NCBI GenBank assembly: GCA_964642165.1
Contig: CAZXOC010000325.1
Coordinates: 1 to 7,744 of the forward strand
DNA from: CAYRVX01 sp964642165
GTDB taxonomy: Bacteria > Planctomycetota > Phycisphaerae > SM23-33
Reading direction: 5' to 3'
DNA length: 7,744 nt
Shown here: positions 7,724 through 7,744 of the stretch, piece by piece
Layout: each line of letters opens with the position of its first letter
Position numbering within the stretch: position 1 is the stretch's first letter
Program-made: the position numbers and the translations under genes
The notes under the pieces: model-generated
What the model saw: only the letters and a program-made list of their open reading frames with translations
What the model was told of the DNA's origin: nothing
Databases searched by the model: none

Positions 7724-7744
7724 TCAGTTCTTGGGCGAGGGCGA
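7701..7744. other. Locally AT-rich patch at the 5' end of the propeller gene, possible insertion or rearrangement junction
   Basis: Bases 7701-7730 contain only 13 G/C of 30, against roughly two thirds elsewhere. The patch covers the first codons of the propeller gene. On the minus strand it reads as an in-frame TGA (7724-7726) followed directly by the ATG (7721-7723). The protein begins close to what could be the end of a signal peptide (LCAA then PKVPEV), as though the upstream part were replaced. The minus-strand string TGTCCAGCTTATTTATGC has the look of a transposon-end repeat, but I cannot match it to a family and no second copy is visible. An AT-rich promoter or leader is the plain alternative. 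Confidence 0.25.

Noticed and set aside
7280..7744. Insertion sequence with its own transposase
   Set aside because: Only a short AT-rich string is visible at the edge; no transposase coding sequence, paired inverted repeat or target duplication can be seen in the window.
1..7744. CRISPR arrays, tRNA or rRNA genes, defence modules
   Set aside because: No spaced direct repeats, cloverleaf-like stretches or conserved rRNA segments were seen; nearly all of the window is explained by three protein genes.

Overview
The DNA is GC-rich (about two thirds G+C by eye, with strong third-position G/C bias). It is densely coding and has no RNA genes, CRISPR array or recognisable transposase. The three gene families present are a bacterial ceramidase-like hydrolase, a heparinase II/III-type polysaccharide lyase and a large exported-type PQQ beta-propeller/beta-sandwich protein. 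Together they fit an uncultured Planctomycetota or related PVC-group bacterium that degrades complex glycans. This taxonomic placement is an inference from gene content and composition; there is no marker gene.

Layout. (1) 1-2001, plus strand: the 3' part of a gene that enters from the left edge. One uninterrupted frame joins a neutral-ceramidase-like domain to a complete class III PLP-dependent aminotransferase / glutamate-1-semialdehyde aminomutase-like domain. (2) 2002-2107: a short spacer with GC-rich dyads and a purine-rich ribosome-binding site. (3) 2108-4438, plus strand: a secreted heparinase II/III-like lyase with a signal peptide. (4) 4439-4507: a convergent intergenic gap with a perfect 16-bp palindrome. 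(5) 4508-7723, minus strand: a 1071-residue PQQ-type propeller protein flanked by beta-sandwich domains. It lacks a visible signal peptide and is preceded directly by an in-frame stop inside a locally AT-rich patch. (6) 7724-7744: 21 unassigned bases.

Genes 1 and 2 are co-directional and 106 bases apart, so they may share a transcript; gene 3 converges on them. A working hypothesis is a small catabolic locus. The lyase would cleave an acidic or amino-sugar-containing polysaccharide outside the cytoplasm. The ceramidase-like/aminotransferase fusion would act on an amide- or amine-bearing product. The propeller protein would be a surface or periplasmic binding or scaffold component. The substrates cannot be read from the sequence. 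The most unusual object is the ceramidase-like/aminotransferase fusion. I do not see a defence system, a biosynthetic cluster or a mobile element with its own enzymes.
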